Shown here one piece after another: positions 1-8,027 of a DNA stretch of 37,262 nt (within the stretch, counting starts at the first letter, position 1; each line of letters starts with the position of its first letter). Source of the DNA: CAYOVG01 sp964407285 (lineage in GTDB: Bacteria; Desulfobacterota; Syntrophobacteria; Syntrophobacterales; Syntrophobacteraceae); assembly GCA_964407285.1 (NCBI GenBank), contig CAYOVG010000018.1, positions 1 to 37,262 on the forward strand. Direction: 5' to 3'. The notes under the pieces were generated by a model that saw nothing but the letters and a program-made list of their open reading frames with translations, ran no database searches and had not been told where the DNA came from. A program made the translations under genes and the position numbers.

Positions 1-591
1 TCGCAGGTATTCGAGTACCGGGAAACCGTTCCGCTCAGGAAATCCTTCACCCAGTTTCCCCGTGAGATCGGCGAATGGAGTGGACGGCCGCAATTTATTG
101 AAGACAACGTTCTCGCCGGTCTTCACCTGAGCGATTACGTTATGTTGGATTACCGGACGGCCGGCGCCGGGAGCATCAATTTTTACGTGGCATACTATGA
201 AAGCCAGCGGAAGGGAGAATCCATACACACGCCGGCCACCTGCCTGCCGGGTTCCGGCTGGTTTTTCAAAGACGCCCGCGTTGTGGAATTTCCGGTACCC
301 GACGGGCGGACCATTACGGTCAGCCGCGCTTTTATGGAAAAGGGAGGAGCAAGGCAACTGGTTTATTACTGGTTTCCCCAGAGGGGACGCATACTGACAA
401 ACCTTTATCAACTCAAGTTTTATGCCTTCTGGGATGCCCTGACCAGGCAAAGGACGGATGGGGCGCTCGTGCGACTGATCACTCCCGTCCATGAATCGGA
501 AACCGTGGAACAAAGCGATGTGAGGCTCCAGAACTTCACCCGCCAGGTCGTTCGAATCCTCGACGAATACATCCCCGGCCATAACCGTTAA
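1..591 (+). CDS. epsI: Exosortase-associated protein EpsI (C-terminal part, 5' end outside the window)
   Basis: The reading frame is open from base 1 to the TAA at 589-591, giving 196 residues with no start codon needed inside the window. The segment has the usual EpsI (DUF3485) pattern. FPREIGEWSG lies near residue 19, followed by a region reading as YVAYYESQRKGESIHTPATC and then LPGSGW. EpsI occurs either alone or fused to the C-terminus of an exosortase, the inner-membrane transpeptidase-like enzyme that processes PEP-CTERM-type proteins. The two VPxP-CTERM proteins just downstream would be its substrates, which points to the XrtD (VPLPA-type) subfamily; this is inferred from substrate type only. 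The stop lies 16 nt before the next gene's likely ATG, so the two are probably co-transcribed. Whether the missing 5' part encodes the exosortase itself cannot be seen. Confidence 0.85.
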   Translation, partial: SQVFEYRETVPLRKSFTQFPREIGEWSGRPQFIEDNVLAGLHLSDYVMLDYRTAGAGSINFYVAYYESQRKGESIHTPATCLPGSGWFFKDARVVEFPVPDGRTITVSRAFMEKGGARQLVYYWFPQRGRILTNLYQLKFYAFWDALTRQRTDGALVRLITPVHESETVEQSDVRLQNFTRQVVRILDEYIPGHNR

Positions 592-607
592 GGCGTTGAT
601 CCCGGCC

Positions 608-2269
608 ATGACTTTCCTTTTTTCCCTCTATTTTTCCGTCCTCCTGACCACGCTCCTGGTTCCTCCTTTTATGAGGATCGGCAGTCGATTCGGCATGATC
701 GACGTGCCGGACGCCAGGAAGGTGCACTCACGGATTATTCCTCGCACCGGCGGCATCGCCGTCATAATCGGCACCTTGATCCCCCTGGTTTTTCATTTGA
801 AAATGGACGCCGTGGTGCTCGGCATCTGCCTGGGTGGGTGCTGCATTTTTGTCCTTGGGGTTTTGGATGATGCCAGGGACCTGGACTACAAGTGGAAGTT
901 CTTCGGGCAAATCGTCGCCGCGCTGCTTACGCTGTGCGTGGGTGGCCTAAGGTTCCACAGCCTGGGGGAACTATGGCCCGGATGCGAATTGCAGTGCGGG
1001 GTGCTGAGCGTTCCGTTGTCTATTCTATTTCTGGTGGCGACAATCAACATCATCAATCTTGCCGATGGGCTTGACGGCCTTGCCGGCGGAATCTGCATGC
1101 TGATTTTCACCAGCACCGGGTTTCTTGCGTATCTGCAATCCGACTATGCAACGGCGGCCATATGTATGTGCATTCTCGGCGCCATTATGGGGTTCTTGCG
1201 CTATAATACCCATCCCGCCGTTGTCTTCCTGGGAGATACCGGGAGCCTGTTTTTGGGGTTCATGGTGGGAGTGGTCATGATTCTGCTCACGCAGGGAAAG
1301 AGCAGCTATAGCCCGATTCTGGCCATGTACCTCATCGGCATTCCCGTTCTCGACACCGCCGTGGTCATGTTGGAAAGGCATCTGGAGCACAGACCGCTGT
1401 TCAAGCCGGATAAGTCGCATCTGCACCACAAGCTCATGAGGCTGGGGCTGAAGCACCACCATGCGGTTATTGCGATTTATGCGACCCAGCTGGGGGTTAT
1501 CCTGATCGGGTGGAATCTGCGCCACTACTCCGATGCCACGCTCCTCGGCATTTATGTTCTGTTGATGGGAGTTTTTTCTGTTTTGCTGATCAACTGGGGC
1601 AAGTGGGCGAAACGGGCAAGCGCGGGCCTTGTTCCCGTCGATGAAGTACAGCATGGAATCAGCGACAAGACAAACCGGTTACTGACGAGGGATTTTATTT
1701 CGAAGGTTGCATGGTATGCGTTAGTCGCGTCCTTTCTGATATTCTACGCCGTTACTCCCTTTCTGGCACGCTTTGCAAACAAAGACATGGGTCTTTTCTT
1801 TATTATCTTTCTGCTGGTCATCGTACTGACAGGCGCCATTAAACCCGACTTCCTTAGTCTCGTGCTGCGTGTTGCAGCCTACTATGTAGGCCTGTATTAC
1901 ATAATCGCTATTGATAACAATAGTAAAACATTGTTGATTGTAAACTGGATTGAATGGGCTGTGAACGTAGGGATATTCCTTATCATTGGAGCCAGCTACT
2001 TGTGCTATATATTGACCACCTTCGAGCGAATCCCCATTGTGGGGACGGACTATCTTCTACTGGGCATTGTGGTTCTCACATACTTCCTTCCCGAGTGGCA
2101 ACTGGAGGAGTTTCATGTTCACAGACTTGCGACAAAGATATTGATAATATTTCTTACCTTTGAGTTGTTGTTATTCAAGCTCAAGGATAAGATTAGTTAC
2201 CTGGTATCATCTATGGTATTCATTCTTATAGTTAACTTTGTGCTGATATTTTGGCCCTGGATAATTTGA
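608..2269 (+). CDS. WecA/MraY-family undecaprenyl-phosphate sugar-1-phosphate transferase with extra C-terminal membrane domain
   Basis: This 553-residue polytopic membrane protein transfers a HexNAc-1-phosphate from its UDP form to undecaprenyl phosphate, the first step in building a polysaccharide repeat unit. Family hallmarks are in order: IDVPDARKVHS with RTGG (about residues 31-49), the DD of VLDDARD (about 87), NIINLADGLDGLAGG (about 147-161), FLGDTGS (about 207) and HLHHKLMRLGL (about 271). WecA-type proteins usually end near 330-370 residues. Here another 180 or so very hydrophobic residues follow, with several predicted membrane spans, and this part is more AT-rich than the catalytic part. 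The frame can also start at a TTG at 596, but the ATG at 608 directly precedes a normal first membrane helix. It follows epsI closely and probably initiates the polysaccharide made by this locus. The family call is firm; the sugar is unknown. Confidence 0.9.
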   Translation: MTFLFSLYFSVLLTTLLVPPFMRIGSRFGMIDVPDARKVHSRIIPRTGGIAVIIGTLIPLVFHLKMDAVVLGICLGGCCIFVLGVLDDARDLDYKWKFFGQIVAALLTLCVGGLRFHSLGELWPGCELQCGVLSVPLSILFLVATINIINLADGLDGLAGGICMLIFTSTGFLAYLQSDYATAAICMCILGAIMGFLRYNTHPAVVFLGDTGSLFLGFMVGVVMILLTQGKSSYSPILAMYLIGIPVLDTAVVMLERHLEHRPLFKPDKSHLHHKLMRLGLKHHHAVIAIYATQLGVILIGWNLRHYSDATLLGIYVLLMGVFSVLLINWGKWAKRASAGLVPVDEVQHGISDKTNRLLTRDFISKVAWYALVASFLIFYAVTPFLARFANKDMGLFFIIFLLVIVLTGAIKPDFLSLVLRVAAYYVGLYYIIAIDNNSKTLLIVNWIEWAVNVGIFLIIGASYLCYILTTFERIPIVGTDYLLLGIVVLTYFLPEWQLEEFHVHRLATKILIIFLTFELLLFKLKDKISYLVSSMVFILIVNFVLIFWPWII

Positions 2270-2434
2270 CTAAGAATGCCGGTCGATACGGCCCGGTGAG
2301 CAAGAGTTCTTGCGTTCTACAAGACGGCTGATGACTGTTGAGGCACTACTGAGTTCTTCCCCGAAGTGCTCATTGTCGAGTTGGGATATGATTTGATCAA
2401 CCTGATGACGAATTTGATCTTGGGAGCGTTTTAA

Positions 2435-3004
2435 ATGAGAAGAATGGTAAGGATTTCCTGTTCTGTATTGCTTATGGCATCATGTTTCATACAGATGGAA
2501 ACAAGGCCTGCTTGTGCGGAAGATTATACAATCGCTTCGTCGGATATCCTGGAGATTTCCGTCTATGGGGAAGAAACGGTGACCAAGGACAAGCTGGTGG
2601 TGAGGCCGGACGGCAAGGTCTCTTTTCCGCTCGTTGGAGATGTGGAGGTTGCGGGATTGACTCCGGACCAGGTAAAAGAAGCCGTCGAGCAGAAGGTTCG
2701 CGAGTACATACCGGGAGCCATGGCCACGGTGATCGTCAGCCAGTTGGGAAGCCTGCAATACTATGTCGTGGGGAAGGTGGCGAAACCCGGAATGTACAAC
2801 ACTTCCGGCACGATAACAGTTCTTCAGGCGCTTGCCCTGGCGGGCGGCCCCACAACCTTCGCCGAAGAGGATGATATCGCCGTCATGCGCAAGCAGGGCA
2901 ATCGGACGATCAAGCTTCCTTTCAATTACGAAAAGGTGAAGAAGGGTAAGAACCTGGAACAAGACATTGTGCTCGAAAGAGGCGATGTGGTTGTTGTGCC
3001 GTAG
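2435..3004 (+). CDS. Wza-type polysaccharide export protein (Poly_export plus SLBB)
   Basis: This 189-residue exported protein has a Poly_export domain (about residues 29-105, beginning DYTIASSDILEISVYGEE) and one SLBB domain (about 108-180, YYVVGKVAKPGMYN to GDVVVVP). Such proteins form the periplasmic/outer-membrane channel through which exopolysaccharide leaves the cell. The N-terminus is a signal peptide. The Cys after LLMAS could be a lipoprotein cysteine, but ACA/ED about 12 residues later is also a good signal peptidase I site, so lipidation is uncertain. It is half the length of E. coli Wza, as is normal for the version found in exosortase loci, where a separate beta-barrel protein (4789-6063 here) is thought to complete the channel. 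A GGAG lies about 10 nt before the ATG. Confidence 0.9.
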   Translation: MRRMVRISCSVLLMASCFIQMETRPACAEDYTIASSDILEISVYGEETVTKDKLVVRPDGKVSFPLVGDVEVAGLTPDQVKEAVEQKVREYIPGAMATVIVSQLGSLQYYVVGKVAKPGMYNTSGTITVLQALALAGGPTTFAEEDDIAVMRKQGNRTIKLPFNYEKVKKGKNLEQDIVLERGDVVVVP

Positions 3005-3148
3005 TGGCCCGCAATGATTGGTTGAGAAATTGTCGGAACGAGAGTGGCGAGGCGGAGAGTCGTAGGATTGTGGAGCGTTGCATGTGACCGGAATGGTCGG
3101 CCGGTCCGGTTCTATGAAAAAGTATGGTCGAGTGAGTCCCTCCTTCGT

Positions 3149-3490
3149 TTAAACCGTTGAACGTTTTCTGCCCTTGGGAGAGTTCTTTCCGCGAAGCGCC
3201 ATCAAGCCAAACAACCCTGTTCCGAGCAGCCAAACACTGCCTGGAATCGGGACCGTGCTGTAAGCGCCATTTCCACTTTGATCGAGACGGAGTCCCTCTG
3301 CCTCGATATTTGTGTTTATTTTTATAGGAAGTTCACCCTGCTCCACGCTGTACACATGTACGGCCGTCGGGGGAGCTTCAACAGGCGGGGCGAAGTAACC
3401 GAACGAAAAGGCCAGTTGGGCAAAGACCGCCACGGTGGCGCCGACTCCTGAGGTAATTCCTAAAACCCGTGCTGCTTGTCTGATACCCAT
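3149..3490 (-). CDS. Very short VPxP-CTERM (exosortase-sorted) surface protein
   Basis: This 113-residue protein lies on the strand opposite to the export genes. Residues about 9-32 form a hydrophobic export signal. The C-terminus has the exosortase sorting layout: a VPIPGSVWLLGTGLFGLMAL segment (signature motif plus membrane helix) followed by a basic tail (RGKNSPKGRKR). Proteins of this class are exported and then recognised at the VPxP motif by an exosortase, here presumably the EpsI-linked enzyme at the start of the window. Only about 50 residues remain between signal and anchor, with no recognisable domain, so the mature protein would be tiny. The ribosome site is weak (AAAAGAG-like). 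It ends convergently with the Wza-type gene, 144 nt away. The class is clear; the role is unknown. Confidence 0.75.
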   Translation of the reverse strand: MGIRQAARVLGITSGVGATVAVFAQLAFSFGYFAPPVEAPPTAVHVYSVEQGELPIKINTNIEAEGLRLDQSGNGAYSTVPIPGSVWLLGTGLFGLMALRGKNSPKGRKRSTV

Positions 3491-3649
3491 GGGCTTAACT
3501 CTTTTAAGTTGTCAATAAACCGCTTTCCGCATTCTTATTCAGGCGGGGTTCAGGCTGGACAGACTTCTTACCACGAAATATGCAGCAGGACTTGCTCGTT
3601 CTAATCCCCGACGATATAAAGGCAACAAGCTCGGTCAGGATGATAAGGG

Positions 3650-3691
3650 TGCACGTGTTATGGGAAGTGGTCATGTTCCATAACACGTGCA
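3650..3691 (-). terminator. Perfect 14-bp inverted repeat after the larger VPxP-CTERM gene
   Basis: The arms TGCACGTGTTATGG (3650-3663) and CCATAACACGTGCA (3678-3691) are exact complements separated by 14 nt. The hairpin starts 17 nt past the stop codon of the minus-strand gene at 3709-4257. It could end that transcript or protect its 3' end. There is no T-run on either side, so it is not a classic Rho-independent terminator. Each arm contains the palindrome CACGTG, so a protein-binding role is also possible. Confidence 0.5.
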
Positions 3692-3708
3692 AGCCATAGG
3701 GGCGGCTA

Positions 3709-4257
3709 CTAGGCACCCACCTTGCGTCGTCTACCAAATCCGACCAACCCAAGGAAGCCGGAACCGAGCAAGTAGGCCGCCGAGGGGATAGGGACGACGT
3801 TTGATTCGCGTCTATCGGAACTTAGTTCTACACTGGAGCCATAAATAGCGCCATTTACGTTCCAACTTATGGTTGCCTTTGTATCTCCTTCAAGCATTAC
3901 GGTAGCATGATCTGCCATAGAATAACTAATACCATTAATTTTCAATGAAAGGCTCAGGCTTGTACCATTAGTAAGGGCAGTCCATGACTTGTACTGGTAT
4001 CCTTCATCCATCGTTGGAAGTACGGATAGATCACTTCCGTTTAGACTATATAGTAGTACATCATCGTTTATTGTTGTGTGTGATAATCTAAGCTTATCGA
4101 TTACATTATTGTTGTTATTATCATAAAAGGTAAAACTACCAACATTTTTCAATGTAATTGGTTCTACTGTTGATGCTATAGATGCTTCGCTTGTGAATGC
4201 AGCAAGACCTATGATCACCACATAAAACACACAAATCTGAATCAACCTGCGTTTCAT
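3709..4257 (-). CDS. VPxP-CTERM surface protein under riboswitch control
   Basis: This 182-residue exported protein has a hydrophobic signal at residues 4-27 and a Ser/Thr/Asn-rich, probably beta-strand middle with no domain I recognise. It contains an acidic, Asn-rich segment (YDNNNNNVIDKLRL) that resembles a calcium-type loop. The C-terminus is a textbook exosortase signal: VPIPSAAYLLGSGFLGLVGF followed by GRRRKVGA. The frame can start at 4284, but an AAGGAG sits just before the ATG at 4257, so that start is chosen. The body is more AT-rich than the neighbouring export genes. Its leader contains a cyclic-di-GMP-I riboswitch (4305-4380) and, further upstream, three copies of a conserved element (4415-4579). 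It is presumably processed by the exosortase and attached to, or embedded in, the polysaccharide made here. Its activity is unknown. Confidence 0.85.
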   Translation of the reverse strand: MKRRLIQICVFYVVIIGLAAFTSEASIASTVEPITLKNVGSFTFYDNNNNNVIDKLRLSHTTINDDVLLYSLNGSDLSVLPTMDEGYQYKSWTALTNGTSLSLSLKINGISYSMADHATVMLEGDTKATISWNVNGAIYGSSVELSSDRRESNVVPIPSAAYLLGSGFLGLVGFGRRRKVGA

Positions 4258-4304
4258 AAAGCCATTCTCCTTTTTTTGATTCAACAGCTATCTGGATAAC
4301 CTCT

Positions 4305-4380
4305 CCGCTGCAACCCGGCTATCTCAAGGAGACCCGTGGCTTTCCGTCCCCGCCTCACGACGGGTTTGGCTTTTTCGTGT
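4305..4380 (-). promoter_or_regulatory. Cyclic-di-GMP-I (GEMM-I) riboswitch in the leader of the VPxP-CTERM gene
   Basis: Read on the minus strand, the RNA begins CACGAAAAAGCCAAACC and continues as a six-pair stem closed by a GUGA (GNRA) tetraloop. Then come GGACGGAAAGCC and a second stem beginning CACGGGUCU and ending AUAGCCGGGUUG. This matches the GEMM-I consensus and aligns without gaps to the Vibrio Vc2 aptamer. A base pair near the ligand that is G-C in Vc2 is C-G here, a compensating change. The position I take as Vc2 G20 is G, as expected for c-di-GMP; cGAMP-responsive variants carry A there. The loop side of the second stem holds UCUCCUU (4326-4332), an exact complement of the gene's AAGGAGA Shine-Dalgarno (4266-4272). 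No intrinsic terminator is seen, so control is probably translational. Confidence 0.88.
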
Positions 4381-4414
4381 TTCCCTTTTAACAACCGGTA
4401 ATTCTTCATGTAAG

Positions 4415-4454
4415 GGGGATTTTAAGAGGTATGGATTGGGTAGTGATCCTCCCC
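4415..4454 (-). promoter_or_regulatory. Conserved operator/promoter element, copy A
   Basis: On the plus strand this reads GGGGATTTT (4415-4423), 4 nt, GGTA (4428-4431), 6 nt, GGGTA (4438-4442), 7 nt, TCCCC (4450-4454, one mismatch from TACCC). Read toward the minus-strand VPxP-CTERM gene, it places a TAAAAT hexamer (4419-4424), close to the -10 consensus, downstream of the GGGTA/TACCC dyad, which sits where a -35 box would be. Transcription from this point would begin about 30 nt before the riboswitch aptamer. The promoter role is inferred from position and repetition. Confidence 0.6.
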
Positions 4455-4483
4455 ATTAGTATTTGTATTGATGTAAATTCAAT

Positions 4484-4518
4484 ATTTTAGTGATAGTTGG
4501 ATTGGGTATCGAAACTAC
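4484..4518 (-). promoter_or_regulatory. Conserved operator element, degenerate copy A'
   Basis: ATTTT (4484-4488) is followed by GGATTGGGTA ending at 4508 and TAC at 4516-4518. Compared with the full copies it has one extra base in the spacer and lacks the leading GGGG. TAC still falls 7 nt after GGGTA, as in the good copies. It lies between copies A and B and is probably a weaker binding site for the same protein. Confidence 0.4.
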
Positions 4519-4539
4519 TGCAATATGCGTAAACGAAGA

Positions 4540-4579
4540 GGGGATTTTAGGTGGTAGGAATCGGGTATCCATAATACCC
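4540..4579 (-). promoter_or_regulatory. Conserved operator/promoter element, copy B
   Basis: GGGGATTTT (4540-4548), 4 nt, GGTA (4553-4556), 6 nt, GGGTA (4563-4567), 7 nt, TACCC (4575-4579). The spacing is identical to copies A and C. The right half is a clean inverted repeat, GGGTAT and ATACCC around 5 nt. A TAAAAT hexamer (minus strand, 4544-4549) has the same relation to the dyad as in copy A. The site sits between the divergent VPxP-CTERM gene and the beta-barrel gene, so it could also act on the latter. Confidence 0.6.
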
Positions 4580-4788
4580 AATAATGTAATTAGCGCCGAC
4601 ATTCCAAATGAATACTGGACATCATGAGTATTCTTCCAGTGCTATTTACACCTTTACTGATAGGGCATTCCAGGTAAAATGGCCATGGCGTCAAATCCAT
4701 TAATAGAAGAGGGAACCTGGTGCTCGAAATTTCGGGTTTCCGATTAGTGGCTTTGGAACCGCAAACTCGAGGGGTGGTAGAGAAGAAA

Positions 4789-6063
4789 ATGGGATTCGTT
4801 GGTGGGAAACGCGGGAACGTACCGAGCATGCTGTTCAAAATGGTATTTTCATTCATATTGTCAACTCTGTTGGCCGCCGCCTGGCTCCTCACCGATGCCG
4901 CCGGGGGCGGCGCAATGTGCCATGCCGCGGACTGGTACTTCACCCCTTCGATCGGCGTCACGGGGAGATACGACAGCAATATCCAGTTTTCTTCCACGAA
5001 CCGGCAGAGCGATTTCACATCCATCGCCGTGGCTACCGGGTCGCTCTACCGGGAAACCGAGGCGAACCGCCTGCGCCTGGATTTCATCATCACCGGCGAG
5101 AAGTTCATCGACCATTCGGACCTCGATACCGTGTACACCACCAACAAGCTCGCCCTGGATCACAAATGGTCCGACGTGCATTCCACGGGATTTATCGGCA
5201 GTTTCATCCGGGACTCCTCCCTGGAAACCAACCTCATCGAAGCCGGCGTCAGGACGACCAGGCAGGACCGCAACATCTATAATGTCGGGCTTACGGAAAA
5301 GTACTCCTTTACCGACGCGTTCACGGTGTCGGCCTCGGGGAGCGGCGGCCGGACATTTTACGATGAGACCGGAACCAACCCCGACAGCAACCAGTGGCAG
5401 GCGAGCCTCAACCCCGAATGGGTCCTCAATGAGCAGAACTCCATCGGCGCCACCCCCTGGTACTCGGTGCAGGACTACGCGAACGACTCCAAGATCACAT
5501 CGGCGGGAGGGTTGGTCTACTGGCAGCGAAAGTTCAGCGAAACCCTCACCTTCAGCGTCGGCGCCGGCTACCGCTACACGTGGACGGAATATCTCACCCC
5601 GCGCTTTGCGCTGATAGGAGGCCGGCTTGCGATCGTCAACGAGACCGTTGAAACGACCGACGACGGGTTCCTCGCCGTTGCAACCCTGGACAAGAACTGG
5701 ACCGAACGGTTCTCCACCTCCTTTTCCGCCGGGAGGGACCAGTACAGCAGCGCCGACGCCAGGAGCTTCGAGCGCAACTACCTGCGCGGCACGCTCAAGT
5801 ATCTCCTCTCGGAAGTCACGACGCTCGCCCTGGACGTCAACGCGTACTACAACCAGGAGACGGGGCAAGGAAGCGAGGAGGTGAAGTACGTGCGAGTCGC
5901 TCCCGGAATTGTGAGAAAACTCACGGAAGACATATCTATTCGACTCGCCGGCTCCTACGAGCACCAGGTCACCGACAGCGCCGGCGCGGAAACGACGGTC
6001 GACCGCTACCGGACCTGGATCGAGCTTACCTACCAGTGGCCGCGCTTATTCGCCAATCACTGA
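4789..6063 (+). CDS. Outer-membrane beta-barrel protein of the exosortase/polysaccharide locus
   Basis: This protein of about 424 residues has a signal peptide (hydrophobic LLAAAWLLTDAAGG region, cleavage near MCHA/AD). It is otherwise made of alternating hydrophobic/polar stretches rich in Tyr, Trp, Thr and Ser, typical of transmembrane beta strands, and ends in a strand-like segment (TYQWPRLFANH). It starts with YFTPSIGVTGRYDSNI, common in the BBP2/EpsL-like porin group encoded next to PEP-CTERM systems. The likely role is an outer-membrane pore or scaffold for polysaccharide export, working with the short Wza-type protein. The frame is open back to a GTG at 4720. The ATG at 4789 follows a weak purine run (GAGAAGAAA), and another ATG at 4828 would give a shorter, better-shaped signal peptide. 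The start is therefore uncertain; the barrel call is good. Confidence 0.8.
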   Translation: MGFVGGKRGNVPSMLFKMVFSFILSTLLAAAWLLTDAAGGGAMCHAADWYFTPSIGVTGRYDSNIQFSSTNRQSDFTSIAVATGSLYRETEANRLRLDFIITGEKFIDHSDLDTVYTTNKLALDHKWSDVHSTGFIGSFIRDSSLETNLIEAGVRTTRQDRNIYNVGLTEKYSFTDAFTVSASGSGGRTFYDETGTNPDSNQWQASLNPEWVLNEQNSIGATPWYSVQDYANDSKITSAGGLVYWQRKFSETLTFSVGAGYRYTWTEYLTPRFALIGGRLAIVNETVETTDDGFLAVATLDKNWTERFSTSFSAGRDQYSSADARSFERNYLRGTLKYLLSEVTTLALDVNAYYNQETGQGSEEVKYVRVAPGIVRKLTEDISIRLAGSYEHQVTDSAGAETTVDRYRTWIELTYQWPRLFANH

Positions 6064-6183
6064 TACCGGCGCCGATATCGACGCCGACGGCGATGGAGAG
6101 GAAACGCGGGTCCTCCCGGATTCGAGGATAAAAGCCTTCTACAGGGGATTATAGCCTACAGCAATTGTACGACGGAGGTTTCA

Positions 6184-7938
6184 ATGGAACAAGAGCAACT
6201 GGACTTGACGCAAATAACGGCGATTTTCAGGCGACGGAAATGGTGGATAATCGTTCCGTTCCTCACGATCGTTTCGATAGTGGCGGTGGTCGCCGTGGTG
6301 CTGCCGGATATTTACAAGTCCACCGCCACGATCATGGTTCAGGACTCCCAGATTTCCCAGCAGGTTGTGCAGTCCACCGTAACGAGCTACGCCGACCAGC
6401 GGATCCAGGCAATCACGCAGGAAATCACCTCCCGCACCAGGCTCCTGGGGCTCGTCGAAAAATACGATCTCCTCCCCAGGAAGCGGGAGGTGCTCTCATC
6501 CGAGGAACTGGTCGCCAAGGTCGAGAAGAGGATCAAGATCGAAACGGTCGACGCGGAGATAAAGAAGGAAACCCAGAACAAGCCCGTCCTCCTCACCATC
6601 GCCTTCAGACTTTCCTACGAGGACGAAGACCCCAAGAAGGCGCAGCTCGTGGCCAATGAAATGGCCTCCTACTACATGACGAAAAACCTCGAGCAGCGCG
6701 AAAAGCGGGTCCGGACCACCTCCCAGTTCCTGGAGGACCAGCTTCGACAGGCAAAAGACCGGCTCGAGGAACTGGAGACGAAGCTCGCCATTTTCCGGGA
6801 GGAGCACCTCGAGGAACTCCCGGAGTTCACCTCGCTGAACATGCAAAAGCTCGAAAAACTCAACGGCGATATCGGCAACATCGGCATGCAGCTCCGCTCC
6901 ATCGAGGAGCAGAAGGCGACGATCAAGGGAAACCTCGCCCAGGTGGACCCGTTCACGCGGGCCGGCGCGGGAGTCCTGAGCAACGAGGAGCGGGTGCAGC
7001 AGGCCATGATCGAACGGGCGACTCTTGCCGGGAAGTACTCCGACAAGCACCCCCTCGTCCAGGCCAAGGACAGGGAGATCGCCAACCTGGAGGAGAAATT
7101 CGAGGCCGGCGGCAGACTGGCGCGGCTGCGCGACAAGCTCCAGGACGTCGAAACGAAGCTTTCCGCCCTGAGGGGCAAGTACACCGACCAGCACCCGGCG
7201 GTGGTGAGCAAGATGCACGAATTGGAAAACGTGAAGCGGGAACTCGAAGACCTTCAGTCGAGGATCGGAAAACCCGCCGCGAAGCCGACCAACGAGACCC
7301 CCACCAACCCCGCCTACCTGGCCCTCAAGGCGGACGTGGACAAGCTCGAAGTGTCGGCGGCCTCGCTCAGGTCGGAGAAGGAGCGCCTCGAGCAGCAGGT
7401 GAGCGACGTCTACGAGAAGCTCCACAGCTCGCCCCAGGTGTCGAAGGAGTACAACGAACTTACGACCGACTACCAGAGCGCCAAAACCCACTACAGCGAG
7501 ATCCAGCAGAAGTATTTCACCTCCCAGGTGGCCCGGGGAATGGAGGAAGACCAACTCGGCGAGAGTTTCCAGGTGGTCGAGCCCGCCTTCCTGCCGGAGA
7601 AGCCCTACAAGCCGAATCGCCTCGCCATTGTTCTCATCGGGATCGTGCTGGGGATGGGGTTTTCGGTCGGGCTGGCGTCCCTCAAGGAGTACAGCGACAA
7701 GAGCGTTCGAGACGCCAAGGGCCTGGAGCAGCTCAGCGGGCGCCCCGTCCTCTCGGTCATTCCGACCATTCTCACGGACGAGGACCGAATGCGGGCCAAA
7801 CGACGCCGGATCGCGGCCGCGACGAGCGCCGTCTGCGCCGTCTCGCTGGGACTGATAGTGTTCCACTACTACATAATGGACCTGGATGTCTTCTATGCGA
7901 AGCTCCTGCGGTTCTTTGAGAAGAACATGCCGATTTAG
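6184..7938 (+). CDS. Wzz/GNVR-type polysaccharide chain-length determinant protein
   Basis: This 584-residue inner-membrane protein begins with a Wzz domain. A first helix at about residues 20-40 precedes PDIYKSTATIMVQ. A long periplasmic coiled coil follows (about 165-430, rich in Glu, Lys, Leu). Then come a helix at about 480-500 after the KPNRLAIVLIG segment and an extra third helix at about 544-566. No kinase domain is fused; the matching ATPase is the next gene. Such proteins set polymer length and couple the export channel to synthesis. A heptad-like segment, YSDKHPLVQAKDREIANLEE, recurs in altered form as YTDQHPAVVSKMHELENVKR. Both look like the conserved chain-length motif that precedes the GNVR hairpin, present twice. 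A strong GGAGG precedes the ATG. It belongs to the run of genes ending at 12683. Confidence 0.92.
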   Translation: MEQEQLDLTQITAIFRRRKWWIIVPFLTIVSIVAVVAVVLPDIYKSTATIMVQDSQISQQVVQSTVTSYADQRIQAITQEITSRTRLLGLVEKYDLLPRKREVLSSEELVAKVEKRIKIETVDAEIKKETQNKPVLLTIAFRLSYEDEDPKKAQLVANEMASYYMTKNLEQREKRVRTTSQFLEDQLRQAKDRLEELETKLAIFREEHLEELPEFTSLNMQKLEKLNGDIGNIGMQLRSIEEQKATIKGNLAQVDPFTRAGAGVLSNEERVQQAMIERATLAGKYSDKHPLVQAKDREIANLEEKFEAGGRLARLRDKLQDVETKLSALRGKYTDQHPAVVSKMHELENVKRELEDLQSRIGKPAAKPTNETPTNPAYLALKADVDKLEVSAASLRSEKERLEQQVSDVYEKLHSSPQVSKEYNELTTDYQSAKTHYSEIQQKYFTSQVARGMEEDQLGESFQVVEPAFLPEKPYKPNRLAIVLIGIVLGMGFSVGLASLKEYSDKSVRDAKGLEQLSGRPVLSVIPTILTDEDRMRAKRRRIAAATSAVCAVSLGLIVFHYYIMDLDVFYAKLLRFFEKNMPI

Positions 7939-8027
7939 CCGTGATTTGGATTCAGGCGTTTTGGTTTTAGGCGTTTTTCAGGTATTGCGGGCGCACGGGC
8001 GCTTTCCCGAGAAGTGGAGGACGGTTC

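Noticed and set aside
4305..4380. cGAMP-type (GEMM-Ib) assignment for the riboswitch
   Set aside because: The base aligned with Vc2 G20 is G, not A, in a gap-free alignment supported by a compensating pair. A ligand test would still be needed.
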